A stretch of 64,000 bases of DNA from JAXGXQ01 sp040772685 (lineage in GTDB: Bacteria; Bacillota; Clostridia; Saccharofermentanales; UBA5734). Location: the NCBI GenBank assembly GCA_040772685.1, contig JAXGXQ010000004.1, positions 124,001-188,000 of the forward strand. The letters are read 5' to 3'. Below, one piece after another: positions 7,759 to 17,134 of the stretch. The translations under genes were made by a program, and so were the position numbers. Each line of letters opens with the position of its first letter. The first letter of the stretch is position 1. The notes beneath the pieces are model-generated. The model had not been told where the DNA came from. It made no database searches and saw only the letters and a list, made by a program, of their open reading frames with translations.

Positions 7759-9111
7759 ATGTCGGCAACAGCTAACCGCAGCCTGCGGACTTATATATAC
7801 TTAACGATCACGGCTGGCTTCGCCTTGTTGCTGGGCTTAACATTTACTCAGCTTGAAACCCTTGTGCCGGTACTTACTGGCGTTCTTTTCCTGGCTGTTC
7901 TGGCTGTTATTGCCGAATCTCAGGGGATTGCGATCGATAACGACAAAGCAATATCCATATCCTTCGCGATTAATATCAGTGCCTTGTTGCTGTTTGGCAT
8001 TGCTGCGGCTGCCTGGGTATCTTTTGCCACTGCTTTCTTTGCCATAGTTGATGTCGGCCGCGGACGCAAACAGCATTTTCTCAACACACCCATTTACAAA
8101 TTTTCGTTCAATGCCGCAAATTACATGATTTCGATTATAGCCTGCGGCACTGTTTTTGAATTCCTTGGCGGCACTTACCTCCGCCACCTCAACCTGGTTG
8201 GCTTCGAACAAACTTTCATTGCAGTTGCCGGAATGCTGCCGGCAATTATTACCGGAATGGCGGTTTATGTTTTCATCAATACTGCCATTGTCATGGTCTA
8301 TTTCGCGTTGCAGGATCCGGATAACAAGTCAATTCTCAATGACTGGTTCCGGATCTTTTCCTGGTCTGCTGTCAGTATGCTCTGTGTTGGCGCGCTTGGC
8401 GTTTTGTTGACGCTTGTTTATTATTCTTTTGGCGGTTGGGCTGTTCTGCTCTTTTTTGCTCCTTTCATGTTGTTCCGTTATGCCTATGTCGGCTTTTCTT
8501 CGGTGCAAAAAGGCTACCTCGATACGATCCAGGCCTTTTCTGCAGCACTGGAAGCAAAGGATAAATACACTGTCGGCCATGCCCGGCGAGTAGAACGTTA
8601 TTGCGAAATTATCGCCCGTGAAATGAATCTTTCGAATGACCGCACCAAGGTGCTCAAAAAGGCTTCATTACTGCACGATATTGGCAAAATCGGCATCAGC
8701 GAACGCATCCTTAACAAAGACGGGCTGTTGACTGATGAAGAATATGAAGAAGTCAAACAGCATCCTGTGATCGGTGCCCAGATGCTGGAAGGTATTGAGT
8801 TTTTACACCGCGAAGTCAGAATAATCCGCGCGCATCATGTTCATTTTGATGGCAGCGGTTACCCGGAAGATTGCACTGAGGATGCGAATTTGCTGGAAGC
8901 CCGCATTCTGACTGTTGCTGACTCCTTCGACGCGATGACCTCGGATCGTTCTTACCGCAAAGCCATGACCTGTGATGAAGCATTTGCCGAACTCAGGGCC
9001 TGCAGCGGCACTCAGTTTATGCCGGAGGTTGTTGAAGCCTTGATCAACGGATTAACGCGTGAACAGCAAAAAGAGCAAAAGGCGGCCACGCGGCAGGAAG
9101 CATTGCAATGA
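7759..9111 (+). CDS. HD-GYP domain protein (probable c-di-GMP phosphodiesterase) with membrane sensor region
   Basis: 450 residues. The first ~245 form a multi-spanning membrane region. An HD-GYP domain follows, with the metal motif LLHDIGKIGI, then HHVHFDGSGYP (the HHxxxDGxGYP signature with GYP intact), VADSFDAMTSDRSYR and a C-terminal GTQFMP. HD-GYP proteins hydrolyse cyclic di-GMP, linking signals sensed in the membrane to motility or surface behaviour. The ATG at 7759 follows GAGAGAGG. Its stop overlaps the next start (ATGA), so the DUF5317 gene is translationally coupled. The unusual leader upstream may control it. Confidence 0.93.
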   Translation: MSATANRSLRTYIYLTITAGFALLLGLTFTQLETLVPVLTGVLFLAVLAVIAESQGIAIDNDKAISISFAINISALLLFGIAAAAWVSFATAFFAIVDVGRGRKQHFLNTPIYKFSFNAANYMISIIACGTVFEFLGGTYLRHLNLVGFEQTFIAVAGMLPAIITGMAVYVFINTAIVMVYFALQDPDNKSILNDWFRIFSWSAVSMLCVGALGVLLTLVYYSFGGWAVLLFFAPFMLFRYAYVGFSSVQKGYLDTIQAFSAALEAKDKYTVGHARRVERYCEIIAREMNLSNDRTKVLKKASLLHDIGKIGISERILNKDGLLTDEEYEEVKQHPVIGAQMLEGIEFLHREVRIIRAHHVHFDGSGYPEDCTEDANLLEARILTVADSFDAMTSDRSYRKAMTCDEAFAELRACSGTQFMPEVVEALINGLTREQQKEQKAATRQEALQ

Positions 9112-9980
9112 TCCTTAGTGCTGCCTTGCTTGGAATCGTGCTCGCCCTCTTACGAGGCGGGCGTTTTTCTTATTTATCACACAAACGCATCCGGTTGCCT
9201 GTGCTGCTTTTTGTTTCGCTGGGCTGTGAAATACTGGCTGCTAATAATGGCGCGACCTGGATCGCGCGCACGTTGGCCAGGCTCGTCGGCATTCCCCCCG
9301 ACGCGCCTGCCTACCTGACTGAAGCTTTCGGACGGGCCGCCTGGCTTGCAACACCGGCCGCACCTGAATTCTTTTTATTCTTGCTGGCTTTGCTTCAATA
9401 CACCACAGTACTTATTTTTATCGTCCGCAATATCCGGCTTGCCGGCATGGAGCTTTTCTTGATCGGCAGCATGATGAACGGTGCTGTCATTCTGGTAAAT
9501 GGCGGCCGGATGCCGGTCAGCACCTTGCTCAAAAGCTTCGGCCCTGAAGCTCTGGAGCGGATCGCAGCAGCTCCGCACTACCTGTTTGCCAAAGGCAGTG
9601 AGCCTTTGGTTTTTCTGGGTGACTGGCTGCCTTTTTGGTCTTTTGGCTGGTACATGGTCAGCATCGGTGACTTTTTTATTTCGCTCGGAGTTATTTTTCT
9701 GGTCAATTCACTTATGCAAGCGCAAACGCTTACGGTTTTTCGGGGTTCCAAGGTTGAATCCGGCGCTGATTACATTTATACTAAAGAGCGCTCGATAAAT
9801 AATAAAAGGGGGATGATCAATCATGGGCTTTATTCAAACGATTTTCGCCAAAGCGAAAACCGACAAAAAGACAATAGTTCTGCCGGAATCAACCGATCCG
9901 CGCATGATCGAAGCTGCTTCCTGTCTACTCAAAGAGGAGATCGCCAATATCATTCTAATCGGAAACAAGACGGAAATTGA
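9108..9980 (+). CDS. DUF5317 family membrane protein with run-on C-terminus overlapping pta
   Basis: The first ~225 residues are a multi-pass membrane protein of the DUF5317 type: NGGRMPVS is the conserved loop and the late GWYMVSIGDFFISLGV the typical last helix. Its function is unknown. The start overlaps the HD-GYP stop (ATGA). The frame does not stop where the family normally ends (near 9790) but continues through the pta ribosome site and 158 bases into pta out of frame, adding a low-complexity polar tail. Either a native stop was lost in this strain or a sequence error hides one. A longer second DUF5317 protein is encoded at 50689-51468. Confidence 0.8.
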   Translation: MILSAALLGIVLALLRGGRFSYLSHKRIRLPVLLFVSLGCEILAANNGATWIARTLARLVGIPPDAPAYLTEAFGRAAWLATPAAPEFFLFLLALLQYTTVLIFIVRNIRLAGMELFLIGSMMNGAVILVNGGRMPVSTLLKSFGPEALERIAAAPHYLFAKGSEPLVFLGDWLPFWSFGWYMVSIGDFFISLGVIFLVNSLMQAQTLTVFRGSKVESGADYIYTKERSINNKRGMINHGLYSNDFRQSENRQKDNSSAGINRSAHDRSCFLSTQRGDRQYHSNRKQDGN

Positions 9981-10821
9981 ACAGGCAGCACCGCAATGGG
10001 ATATTTCCGGCGCTCAGATAATAGATCCGCTTAAAAGTGAGCACTTTGAAGATTTCGTTACAACTTTCTACGAAATGAGAAAGGCCAAGGGCGTCACGCC
10101 GGAAAAAGCGCGTGAAACCATGCAGAACGAGCTTTACTTCGCCGTTATGCTTGTTAAGAAAGGCTTTGCTGACGGCATGGTTGCCGGCGCCGTAAACAGC
10201 ACGTCCAACACCTTGCGCCCGGCGCTGCAAATCCTTAAAACAGCACCTGGTGTCAAGCTGGTTTCAGCCTTCTTCATGATGATCGTGCCCGATTGCGAAT
10301 ACGGTGCCAACGGCACTTTCTTGTTTGCTGACAGTGGCCTGGTCGAAAACCCTTCAGCTGCTGATCTTGCTGAAATCGCAATTTCCTCAGCCGCTTCTTT
10401 TGAAACCCTGGCACTTGAAAAAGCGAATGTCGCCATGCTTTCCTATTCAACATACGGCAGCGCCAAAAGCGAGCTGACTGAAAAGGTTATTGAAGCAACA
10501 CGTCTCGCTAAAGAAAAAGCCCCGCAGATAAATCTCGACGGTGAACTGCAGCTTGATGCCGCGATTGTTCCTTCTGTTGGGAAATCCAAAGCCCCCGGCA
10601 GCTCAGTTGCAGGCTCGGCCAATGTTCTGGTTTTCCCCGACCTCAATGCCGGCAATATCGGCTACAAACTGGTACAGCGTCTGGCTAAAGCAGAAGCCTA
10701 TGGCCCGATTACTCAGGGAATAGCGGCACCGGTGAATGACCTGTCGCGCGGCTGCTCTGCTGACGATATCGTTGGTGTTGTCGCCATTACTGCTGTTCAA
10801 GCTCAGGCGATGAAAAAATAA
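9823..10821 (+). CDS. pta: Phosphate acetyltransferase
   Basis: A 332-residue short-form Pta, without the N-terminal regulatory domains of the E. coli enzyme. It interconverts acetyl-CoA and acetyl phosphate. Family features are VLPESTDPRMIEAA at the start, GMVAGAVNSTSNTLRPALQ, the MLSYSTYGSAKSE segment and VFPDLNAGNIGYKL near the CoA site. AAAGGGGG precedes the ATG. It is followed by ackA 31 bases later, the standard acetate-forming pair that yields ATP. Confidence 0.97.
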   Translation: MGFIQTIFAKAKTDKKTIVLPESTDPRMIEAASCLLKEEIANIILIGNKTEIEQAAPQWDISGAQIIDPLKSEHFEDFVTTFYEMRKAKGVTPEKARETMQNELYFAVMLVKKGFADGMVAGAVNSTSNTLRPALQILKTAPGVKLVSAFFMMIVPDCEYGANGTFLFADSGLVENPSAADLAEIAISSAASFETLALEKANVAMLSYSTYGSAKSELTEKVIEATRLAKEKAPQINLDGELQLDAAIVPSVGKSKAPGSSVAGSANVLVFPDLNAGNIGYKLVQRLAKAEAYGPITQGIAAPVNDLSRGCSADDIVGVVAITAVQAQAMKK

Positions 10822-10852
10822 AATCACTGTGTGTAATGAAGGAGTCGGTTCC

Positions 10853-12058
10853 ATGATTGTTCTGGTTATCAATGCCGGCAGCTCATCACTGAAATACCAG
10901 TTGATGAGAGCCGAAAACGGCGAGATTCTCGCTAAAGGCCTGGTCGAACGTATCGGCCTGCAAAACTCGCTGATTAAACATACCCGCGGCAAAGAAGCTG
11001 CCGTAACTTTCCCGACGGATATTCCAAATCACAAGGTTGCGGTCAACCTGGTGCTCGAAACCCTGACATCAGAAGAGCACGGCGCTATCAAGAGTATGGA
11101 GGAAATCGATGCTGTCGGTCATCGCGTTGTGCACGGCGGTGAAAAATTCTCCGCTTCCGCGTTGATTACCCCGGAAGTAAAGCGGGCGATCCGTTCCTGC
11201 TACGATATCGCGCCCCTGCATAATCCGCCGAACATGACAGGCATAGAGGCCTGTGAGGAAGTTATGCCCGGAGTTCCTCAAGTTGCTGTTTTCGACACTG
11301 CTTTCCACCAGACAATGCCGGCTCTTTCCTACATGTACGCTCTTCCGTATGAACTGTACGAAAAGTACGGCGTGCGTAAATACGGCTTCCATGGCACATC
11401 TCACAGCTACGTCAGCCGCCGCGCCGCGGAAATGCTCGACAAGCCATACGACAGCCTGAAGATCATCACCTGCCACCTTGGCAATGGCTCTTCAATTACC
11501 GCGGTCAAAAACGGCCGTTCCTTCGACACATCCATGGGTCTTACCCCGCTGGCCGGTGTGTGCATGGGAACCCGCTGCGGTGATATCGATCCGGCGATTG
11601 TATCTTTTGTAATGGAAAAAGAACAGCTCGACAACCACGGCATGGATAATCTGATGAATAAAAAATCTGGTGTTGCCGGCGTTTCCGGTGTCAGTTCCGA
11701 CTTCCGCGATCTGTACAAAGCAGCGGGAGAAGGCAACAAGCGCGCCGCGTTGGCACTTGATATGTTCAAATACCAGTGCCGCCGTTTTATCGGTGCCTAT
11801 GCCGCCGCCATGGGTGGTGTGGATGTTGTCGTCTTTACAGCCGGCATCGGTGAAAATACCCCAGACATCCGGTTCGGTGCCTGCTACGGCCTCGGCTACA
11901 TGGGCATTCAACTGGACGCATACAAAAATGAAGCGGTCAAAGGGCGCGAGGCGATTGTCTCAACTGATGAATCGCGAGTTAAGGTTATGGTTATTCCGAC
12001 CAACGAAGAACTTGCCATTGTTCAGGAAACCGCTCACGTCACCGGCTTCAATATCTGA
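10853..12058 (+). CDS. ackA: Acetate kinase
   Basis: A 401-residue member of the acetate/sugar kinase fold that makes ATP and acetate from acetyl phosphate. The N-terminal VINAGSSSLKYQL motif binds phosphate; HRVVHGGEKFS, FDTAFHQTMP (with the catalytic Asp), RKYGFHGTSH and HLGNGSSITA are all intact. I chose the ATG at 10853 because AAGGAG sits eight bases upstream; an in-frame GTG at 10829 has none. It forms an operon with pta, and proS follows 23 bases after it. Confidence 0.98.
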   Translation: MIVLVINAGSSSLKYQLMRAENGEILAKGLVERIGLQNSLIKHTRGKEAAVTFPTDIPNHKVAVNLVLETLTSEEHGAIKSMEEIDAVGHRVVHGGEKFSASALITPEVKRAIRSCYDIAPLHNPPNMTGIEACEEVMPGVPQVAVFDTAFHQTMPALSYMYALPYELYEKYGVRKYGFHGTSHSYVSRRAAEMLDKPYDSLKIITCHLGNGSSITAVKNGRSFDTSMGLTPLAGVCMGTRCGDIDPAIVSFVMEKEQLDNHGMDNLMNKKSGVAGVSGVSSDFRDLYKAAGEGNKRAALALDMFKYQCRRFIGAYAAAMGGVDVVVFTAGIGENTPDIRFGACYGLGYMGIQLDAYKNEAVKGREAIVSTDESRVKVMVIPTNEELAIVQETAHVTGFNI

Positions 12059-12081
12059 TTATCAGCCTGCAAGGAGAAATT

Positions 12082-13518
12082 ATGTCAGAAAAAGAAAAGC
12101 GGGTTGAAGCAATAACCGCGATGGATCAGGACTTCAGCCAATGGTACACAGATGTTGTGCTCAAGGCTGAGCTGATCGACTATTCCGCCGTTAAAGGCTG
12201 CATGATTCTGCGCCCTTACGGCTTCGCTATCTGGGAAAACATCCAAAGCGGTCTGGACGGCATGTTCAAGGACACCGGCCACGAAAACGTCGCGATGCCG
12301 ATGTTTATTCCCGAGAGCCTGCTCCAGAAGGAAAAGGATCATGTCGAAGGCTTCGCGCCTGAAGTTGCCTGGGTAACTCACGGCGGTGAAGAAAAACTGG
12401 CTGAACGCCTATGTGTGCGCCCTACTTCCGAAACGTTGTTCTGCGACCACTACGCGCGTATTATTCAGTCACATCGCGATTTGCCCAAGCTTTATAACCA
12501 GTGGGTTTCTGTTGTGCGCTGGGAAAAAACCACACGCCCGTTCCTGCGTTCCACCGAGTTTTATTGGCAGGAAGGCCACACAGCCCATGCCACTGCTGAA
12601 GAAGCTATGGCAGAAACAATGCGCATGCTTAATGTGTATGCCGATTTCTACCGTGACTTCCTCGCCATACCTGTAATTAAAGGCCAGAAAACCGAAAAAG
12701 AAAAGTTTGCCGGTGCGGTTTCAACTTATACAGTGGAAGCCATGATGCATGACGGCAAGGCTTTGCAGTCGGCTACCAGCCATTACTTTGGCGATGGCTT
12801 TGCCCGGGCCTTCGACATTCAGTACAGCGATAAAAACAATCAGCTGCAGTATGTCCACCAGACCTCCTGGGGATTATCCACCCGTTCAATCGGCGCGATT
12901 ATCATGACACACGGAGACAACGAAGGCCTGGTGCTGCCGCCCCGTATCGCTCCGGTTCAAGCCGTGATTATCCCGATCGCCATGCATAAGCCCGGTGTTT
13001 TAGAAGCAGCCGCCAAAGTCAGAGACGGTCTGAAGAGCTCGTTCCGGGTACGGATCGACGATTCCGACAAGATGCCTGGCTGGAAGTTCGCAGAATACGA
13101 GATGAAAGGTGTACCTGTACGCCTCGAAATCGGCCCGCGTGATATCGAGAAAAACCAGTGTGTCGCGGTCAGACGCGATACCGGCGAGAAGACGATTTTG
13201 TCGCTTGAAGGATTAACAGAAAGCCTGCAGCAGCTGTTTGACGACATTCATGAGAATATGCTCAAACGCGCTGAAGCCAGCCGTGATTCCCGCATCTATG
13301 ATGCTGCTGATTACGAAACCTTCAAAGATCTGATCGCCAATAAGCCTGGTTTTGTCCGCGCCATGTGGTGCGGTGACGAAGCCTGCGAGCTGAAAATCAA
13401 GGAGGACACAACGGCTACTTCCCGTTGTATCCCGCTGGTACAGAACAAAATCGCGGAAAACTGCGTCTGCTGCGGCAAGCCGTCTGAACAGATGGTAATC
13501 TGGGGCAAAGCCTACTAA
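12082..13518 (+). CDS. proS: Prolyl-tRNA synthetase, short archaeal/eukaryal type
   Basis: A 478-residue class II synthetase of the type lacking the bacterial editing insertion. Motif 2 (RWEKTTRPFLRSTEFYWQEG) and the motif 3 region (HGDNEGLVLPPRIAP) are visible. The C-terminal ~80 residues hold the zinc-binding extension typical of this type, with Cys residues around MWCGDEACE and NCVCCGK and a terminal Tyr. It charges tRNA-Pro. AAGGAG precedes the ATG; the gene follows ackA closely and ends at a strong terminator. No T-box is visible upstream. Confidence 0.97.
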   Translation: MSEKEKRVEAITAMDQDFSQWYTDVVLKAELIDYSAVKGCMILRPYGFAIWENIQSGLDGMFKDTGHENVAMPMFIPESLLQKEKDHVEGFAPEVAWVTHGGEEKLAERLCVRPTSETLFCDHYARIIQSHRDLPKLYNQWVSVVRWEKTTRPFLRSTEFYWQEGHTAHATAEEAMAETMRMLNVYADFYRDFLAIPVIKGQKTEKEKFAGAVSTYTVEAMMHDGKALQSATSHYFGDGFARAFDIQYSDKNNQLQYVHQTSWGLSTRSIGAIIMTHGDNEGLVLPPRIAPVQAVIIPIAMHKPGVLEAAAKVRDGLKSSFRVRIDDSDKMPGWKFAEYEMKGVPVRLEIGPRDIEKNQCVAVRRDTGEKTILSLEGLTESLQQLFDDIHENMLKRAEASRDSRIYDAADYETFKDLIANKPGFVRAMWCGDEACELKIKEDTTATSRCIPLVQNKIAENCVCCGKPSEQMVIWGKAY

Positions 13519-13538
13519 GACTAAGTGATTACTTGCAT

Positions 13539-13580
13539 AAAAACAGCCGACTGGACATTAACGTTCAGTCGGCTGTTTTT
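13539..13580. terminator. Bidirectional rho-independent terminator (proS / pseudouridine synthase)
   Basis: AAAAACAGCCGACTG (13539-13553) pairs with CAGTCGGCTGTTTTT in the second half, giving a ten-base GC-rich stem with A-run and T-run flanks. It lies between the convergent proS and the RluA-family gene. Confidence 0.88.
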
Positions 13581-13613
13581 AAGTGCGCCAAAGACTTTGA
13601 AGCCAGATGTCGC

Positions 13614-14582
13614 TTAGCAAAGCTTATTTGGATTAAGATCATACTCGGCCTGCACTGTAAAGTTTTTGCCGGCATAATCAGTCAGGATTCCGCTAAGTTT
13701 GTGAGAAAACAGCAGGGAAACAGCATAAAGCTGCTGCCGGGTTATCGGTCCTTCCGAACCGCGGAACTGGCGGTTGAAACTGTTCCGGCCATATTTGCCA
13801 TCGCCCAGCAACGGGTGTCCAATATGGGCAAAATGAGCCCGGATCTGATGGGTGCGCCCGGAAACGAGTTCTACTTCCAGCTCTGAGACAGCTTCGCCGT
13901 CCGGGGTCGCATTGGTGAAAACCCGCAGCACCCGGTAGCGGGTTGTGATTGGTTTATCGTTCGGCTGCCGGCGGTCATGAATGTAAACATCGCTGTTATT
14001 GGAATCTTTTTCCAAGAATGCTTTGATTTCGAGAAATGGTGATTTATCAATAGTGCTGACCGGTTCGCCTGCGGTTGGCACGCCCCGCACCAGGCAGCGA
14101 TAGCGTTTGACGATTTCCTGATTGGCCATAGCTATGCGCACGGCTGCCTCTGTGCGCTGGTCACGCGCGACCAGCAGCAGGCCGCCAGTGTTGCGGTCGA
14201 GCCTGTGGCAGAGCTTCAGGTTTGGGCTGCGGAATTCTGCTTTCAGCATATCGATCAAGGTGCCGGTTTCGTCGCGTCCGCGATCCCCATGAACTGAAAC
14301 GCCTGCCGGTTTATTGACGATGATCAGCTTGTCATCGGTGTAAACTATCTCATAGGTAGGGTTTTCCCTGGCCGGAACCAGATCAGACTCAGGGATGTAG
14401 AGTTCAATCAGATCACCTGCTGCCACCGGTTGATCCTGCCGAACCCGTTTGCCGTTGATGCGGATGTCGCGATGCCGCAAGGCCCGAAACAAGCGCGGCG
14501 AAGTGACCTCAGGCACAAGGGCGTTCAGGGCGCTGATCAGGTTTTTGCCGTCTTTGTCGGCTGGAATTCGGATACTGAACAT
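13614..14582 (-). CDS. RluA-family 23S rRNA pseudouridine synthase (RluC/RluD type)
   Basis: 322 residues: an N-terminal S4 RNA-binding domain (FRALRHRDIRINGKRV, about residues 32-47) followed by the pseudouridine synthase domain. The catalytic motif is CHRLDRNTGGLLL, with Asp near residue 125; GRTHQIRAHFAHIGHPLLGD is also intact. It isomerises uridines in structured RNA, most likely 23S rRNA; the exact sites cannot be told from sequence. GGAGGT precedes the ATG at 14582. It is divergent from murI. Confidence 0.93.
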   Translation of the reverse strand: MFSIRIPADKDGKNLISALNALVPEVTSPRLFRALRHRDIRINGKRVRQDQPVAAGDLIELYIPESDLVPARENPTYEIVYTDDKLIIVNKPAGVSVHGDRGRDETGTLIDMLKAEFRSPNLKLCHRLDRNTGGLLLVARDQRTEAAVRIAMANQEIVKRYRCLVRGVPTAGEPVSTIDKSPFLEIKAFLEKDSNNSDVYIHDRRQPNDKPITTRYRVLRVFTNATPDGEAVSELEVELVSGRTHQIRAHFAHIGHPLLGDGKYGRNSFNRQFRGSEGPITRQQLYAVSLLFSHKLSGILTDYAGKNFTVQAEYDLNPNKLC

Positions 14583-14783
14583 GCTTACCTCCGGTTATCG
14601 TACAGCGCTGTCCTGCGCTCGATCATTTACTAGTTATGCGCGTTCATTCTATCAGATGCCGCGCTTGAATTGAATGTTAACTTCAACTGTTATAAACTGT
14701 TCCTGTTTAGTCGGGCAGTGTCTGCCTGCATTAAGAAACCAGTTGCCCCGGTACGCTGCGGCCGGTTGAAAGGATAATAGATC

Positions 14784-15626
14784 ATGATTTCAATGGAAAA
14801 CGGGCAGTCTCAGTCTGCCTGCCCGATCGGCATTTTTGATTCCGGGCTTGGCGGCCTGACAGTGCAGAAGGAAATACTTTCTCAACTGCCGAATGAGTCG
14901 ACAGTATATTTCGGCGATAACGGCCGGGCGCCATATGGCAACAAGTCGAGGGAAACAATAATTCGCTATAGTTTGCAGATTGTCCGGTTCTTGCAGCAAA
15001 AGCGCGTTAAAATGGTGGTTATAGCCTGCAATACCGCCAGTGCTTTCGCCTATGATGCGATCAGTGCCGCTGCGGGCGTGCCCGTGATCGAGGTGATCAC
15101 TCCCGGCGCCATTACTGCTGTAAAGGCCAGTAAAGGCCGGCGTATCGGTGTGATCGGCACTAAAGGCACAATTAACAGCGGGGTGTATGAACGGGCATTA
15201 CAAGCTGCTTCAAGTAAGCAGTTGAAAGTTTACTCCAAAGCCTGTCCGCTCTTTGTTCCTTTGGCCGAAGAAGGCTGGTGGAATCATCCGGTGGCAGACT
15301 TGGTTGCGAATGAGTATCTTGCAGAACTCAAGCAAGCTGAAATTGATACTCTGGTGCTGGGCTGTACTCACTACCCACTGCTGCAGCAGGCCATTGCCAG
15401 AGCCATGGGGCCTGAAGTTACTCTGATTAATTCAGGCGAAGCAGTTGCCCGGACTGTCAAGGAGCGGCTGACGCAGCTGAATCTCGCCAATAACAGCGGT
15501 GAGGCACCTCAGCATGAATACTACACCAGCGACAGTGTTGAACAGTTTGCTGAACTTGGCAGTTCCTTTTTGCAGCAGCCAATCAAGGAGGCATACAATA
15601 TCGCTATCGAAAGGAGCCAGACATGA
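14784..15626 (+). CDS. murI: Glutamate racemase
   Basis: 280 residues. It makes D-glutamate for peptidoglycan. The FDSGLGGLTV motif follows a short N-terminal extension, and both catalytic cysteines are present in VVIACNTASAFA (about residue 82) and LGCTHYPLL (about residue 194). The ATG at 14784 follows AAAGGA; an ATG three codons later is possible. Its stop overlaps the next gene by four bases (ATGA), so the two are coupled. Confidence 0.97.
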   Translation: MISMENGQSQSACPIGIFDSGLGGLTVQKEILSQLPNESTVYFGDNGRAPYGNKSRETIIRYSLQIVRFLQQKRVKMVVIACNTASAFAYDAISAAAGVPVIEVITPGAITAVKASKGRRIGVIGTKGTINSGVYERALQAASSKQLKVYSKACPLFVPLAEEGWWNHPVADLVANEYLAELKQAEIDTLVLGCTHYPLLQQAIARAMGPEVTLINSGEAVARTVKERLTQLNLANNSGEAPQHEYYTSDSVEQFAELGSSFLQQPIKEAYNIAIERSQT

Positions 15627-16207
15627 GAAAACCAAACGCCTGGCTGACAATAGAAGGCCAGCAATGGAGCGGCAACGAAGAGGCCGACGTGCTCAAGCTC
15701 TCAACCGAGGGCACAGTTTACCGCGAACGGGACGCCTGGCAAATTGTTTACGCTGAAAGTGCCGCCACCGGCTATGAAGGAACTGAAACTAACATCGAAG
15801 TGGCCGACACCGGAGTCATTACCCTCATCCGCACAGGTACACATACTATGCGCCTGACTTTTATAGAAGGGCTGCGTCATATCTCACGCATGGAAACACC
15901 ATTCGGCAATCTGGATGTAGGCATTTATACCAGTTCCACCCGAGCTGAGTTTCACGAAAAAGGCGGTGGAATCCACTTGGGCTACACCATCGACTTTAAT
16001 AACCGTGAGCCGATGAACACCAGCCTTGATATCCAGATCGAATACCGCGACGAAGCAAAACCCGTTTACAGAAAAGCGGCCGGCAAATCCATGGAAGGCA
16101 ATAAAAAACCAGCTGATGCCGCTGACCCGGCAAAACCTGCTTCCGGATCCGGCGGTTCGGCTTTTATTCGTAATATTGCCCAGTCGGAAGACGGTCCTGT
16201 TAGCTGA
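15623..16207 (+). CDS. DUF1934 (YwiB-like) beta-barrel protein
   Basis: 194 residues. The first ~145 match DUF1934, a small calycin-like barrel common in Firmicutes (WLTIEGQQW, TLIRTGTHTMRLTF, TPFGNLDVGIYTS, IHLGYTIDF). Its function is unknown. The last ~45 residues are a low-complexity Lys/Ala/Gly/Ser tail, longer than usual for the family. The start overlaps the murI stop, and AAAGGAG is just upstream. Confidence 0.88.
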   Translation: MRKPNAWLTIEGQQWSGNEEADVLKLSTEGTVYRERDAWQIVYAESAATGYEGTETNIEVADTGVITLIRTGTHTMRLTFIEGLRHISRMETPFGNLDVGIYTSSTRAEFHEKGGGIHLGYTIDFNNREPMNTSLDIQIEYRDEAKPVYRKAAGKSMEGNKKPADAADPAKPASGSGGSAFIRNIAQSEDGPVS

Positions 16208-16225
16208 ACCTGTCAGCTGCAACTA

Positions 16226-16254
16226 TTGACAGAAACGTAATTTTAAAGGATAAT
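16226..16254 (+). promoter_or_regulatory. Putative sigma-A promoter for the DUF177-rpmF operon
   Basis: TTGACA (16226-16231), a 17-base spacer and GATAAT (16249-16254; TAATAC overlaps it two bases later), 27 bases before the DUF177 start. A perfect -35 in a short intergenic gap. Confidence 0.55.
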
Positions 16255-16280
16255 ACTGTTCGCGTCTGTGGAGGTTTCCG

Positions 16281-16820
16281 ATGTTGATTGATATCCGAAC
16301 ATTGATCCGCCAGACCGATACCACACTTGATCTCGACTTGGTTTTTCCACCGGAAGCATTCCAGCTTCTGCGTGAAGAACTGTGGATCAAATTGCCGGTC
16401 AGCTTTGTTGGTCAACTGCACCATACTGCTGATGGAGAATTGAATCTGACCGGAACCTTGAAAGCAACCGTCGAGGGCATGTGTGTCCGCTGTCTGGAAC
16501 CCGTGACGTTGTCGCTTGAAACTGAGGTTAACGAAATCTTTCTGCCGGAAAAGGCAGCGCTGGCCGCAATTGTTGCCGCCGCCGCTTTGGGAGATACTGA
16601 TTTTGCAGAACCTTACGCTTATAACGGCAGGTCACTGGATATAGAACAGGCTTTGCGCGACAACCTGATCCCGCAATTGCCTGAACAGCCCGTTTGCCGG
16701 GCTGACTGCTCAGGGCTTTGCCCGGTGTGCGGCGCTGATCTGGATCAGAATCCGTGTGAATGCCAGGTTGAAGCCGCGGGGAAGGATTCCCCGTTTGCTG
16801 ATTTGAAAATACTGCTGTAG
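16281..16820 (+). CDS. YceD family (DUF177) protein
   Basis: 179 residues. The family lies next to rpmF in many bacteria and is linked to 23S rRNA accumulation in plants and bacteria. Visible features are GTLKATVEGMCVRCLEP in the middle, DIEQALRDNLIPQLP, and a C-terminal zinc-ribbon-like set CRADCSGLCPVCGADL with further Cys in NPCEC. GGAGG precedes the ATG. rpmF follows 37 bases later, the canonical pair. Confidence 0.92.
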   Translation: MLIDIRTLIRQTDTTLDLDLVFPPEAFQLLREELWIKLPVSFVGQLHHTADGELNLTGTLKATVEGMCVRCLEPVTLSLETEVNEIFLPEKAALAAIVAAAALGDTDFAEPYAYNGRSLDIEQALRDNLIPQLPEQPVCRADCSGLCPVCGADLDQNPCECQVEAAGKDSPFADLKILL

Positions 16821-16857
16821 ACGAGACGTCTACGGACATAATGGAGGTAAACTGATA

Positions 16858-17037
16858 ATGGCTCATCCTAAACGCAAATGGTCCAAGGCGAGAACCGCCC
16901 GCCATCGTTCTGCCTGGAAGCTGGAGGTCCCCGGCCTGGTGGAATGCCCCCAGTGCCACGCCCTGAAAATGCCGCACAAAGTCTGCAAGTCCTGTGGCTA
17001 CTATAACGGGAAAGAGATCATCCAGAAGGCTGAATAA
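16858..17037 (+). CDS. rpmF: 50S ribosomal protein L32, zinc-ribbon form
   Basis: 59 residues starting MAHPKRKWSKARTARHRSAW. Four cysteines form the zinc ribbon (ECPQCH and CKSCGYY, residues 30, 33, 43, 46), so this is the zinc-dependent paralogue type rather than the Cys-free one. GGAGG lies nine bases before the ATG. A weak hairpin (AGCAGCG at 17074 with CGCTGCT at 17100, four T bases) follows and may partly end transcription before the next gene. Confidence 0.97.
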   Translation: MAHPKRKWSKARTARHRSAWKLEVPGLVECPQCHALKMPHKVCKSCGYYNGKEIIQKAE

Positions 17038-17134
17038 TCTGACTGGTAAAATGATCCTCATTTTGGAGAACCAAGCAGCGGGGATGTCTTCATCATGCTC
17101 GCTGCTTTTGTGATTCCGGACGGGAGGCGATTCT

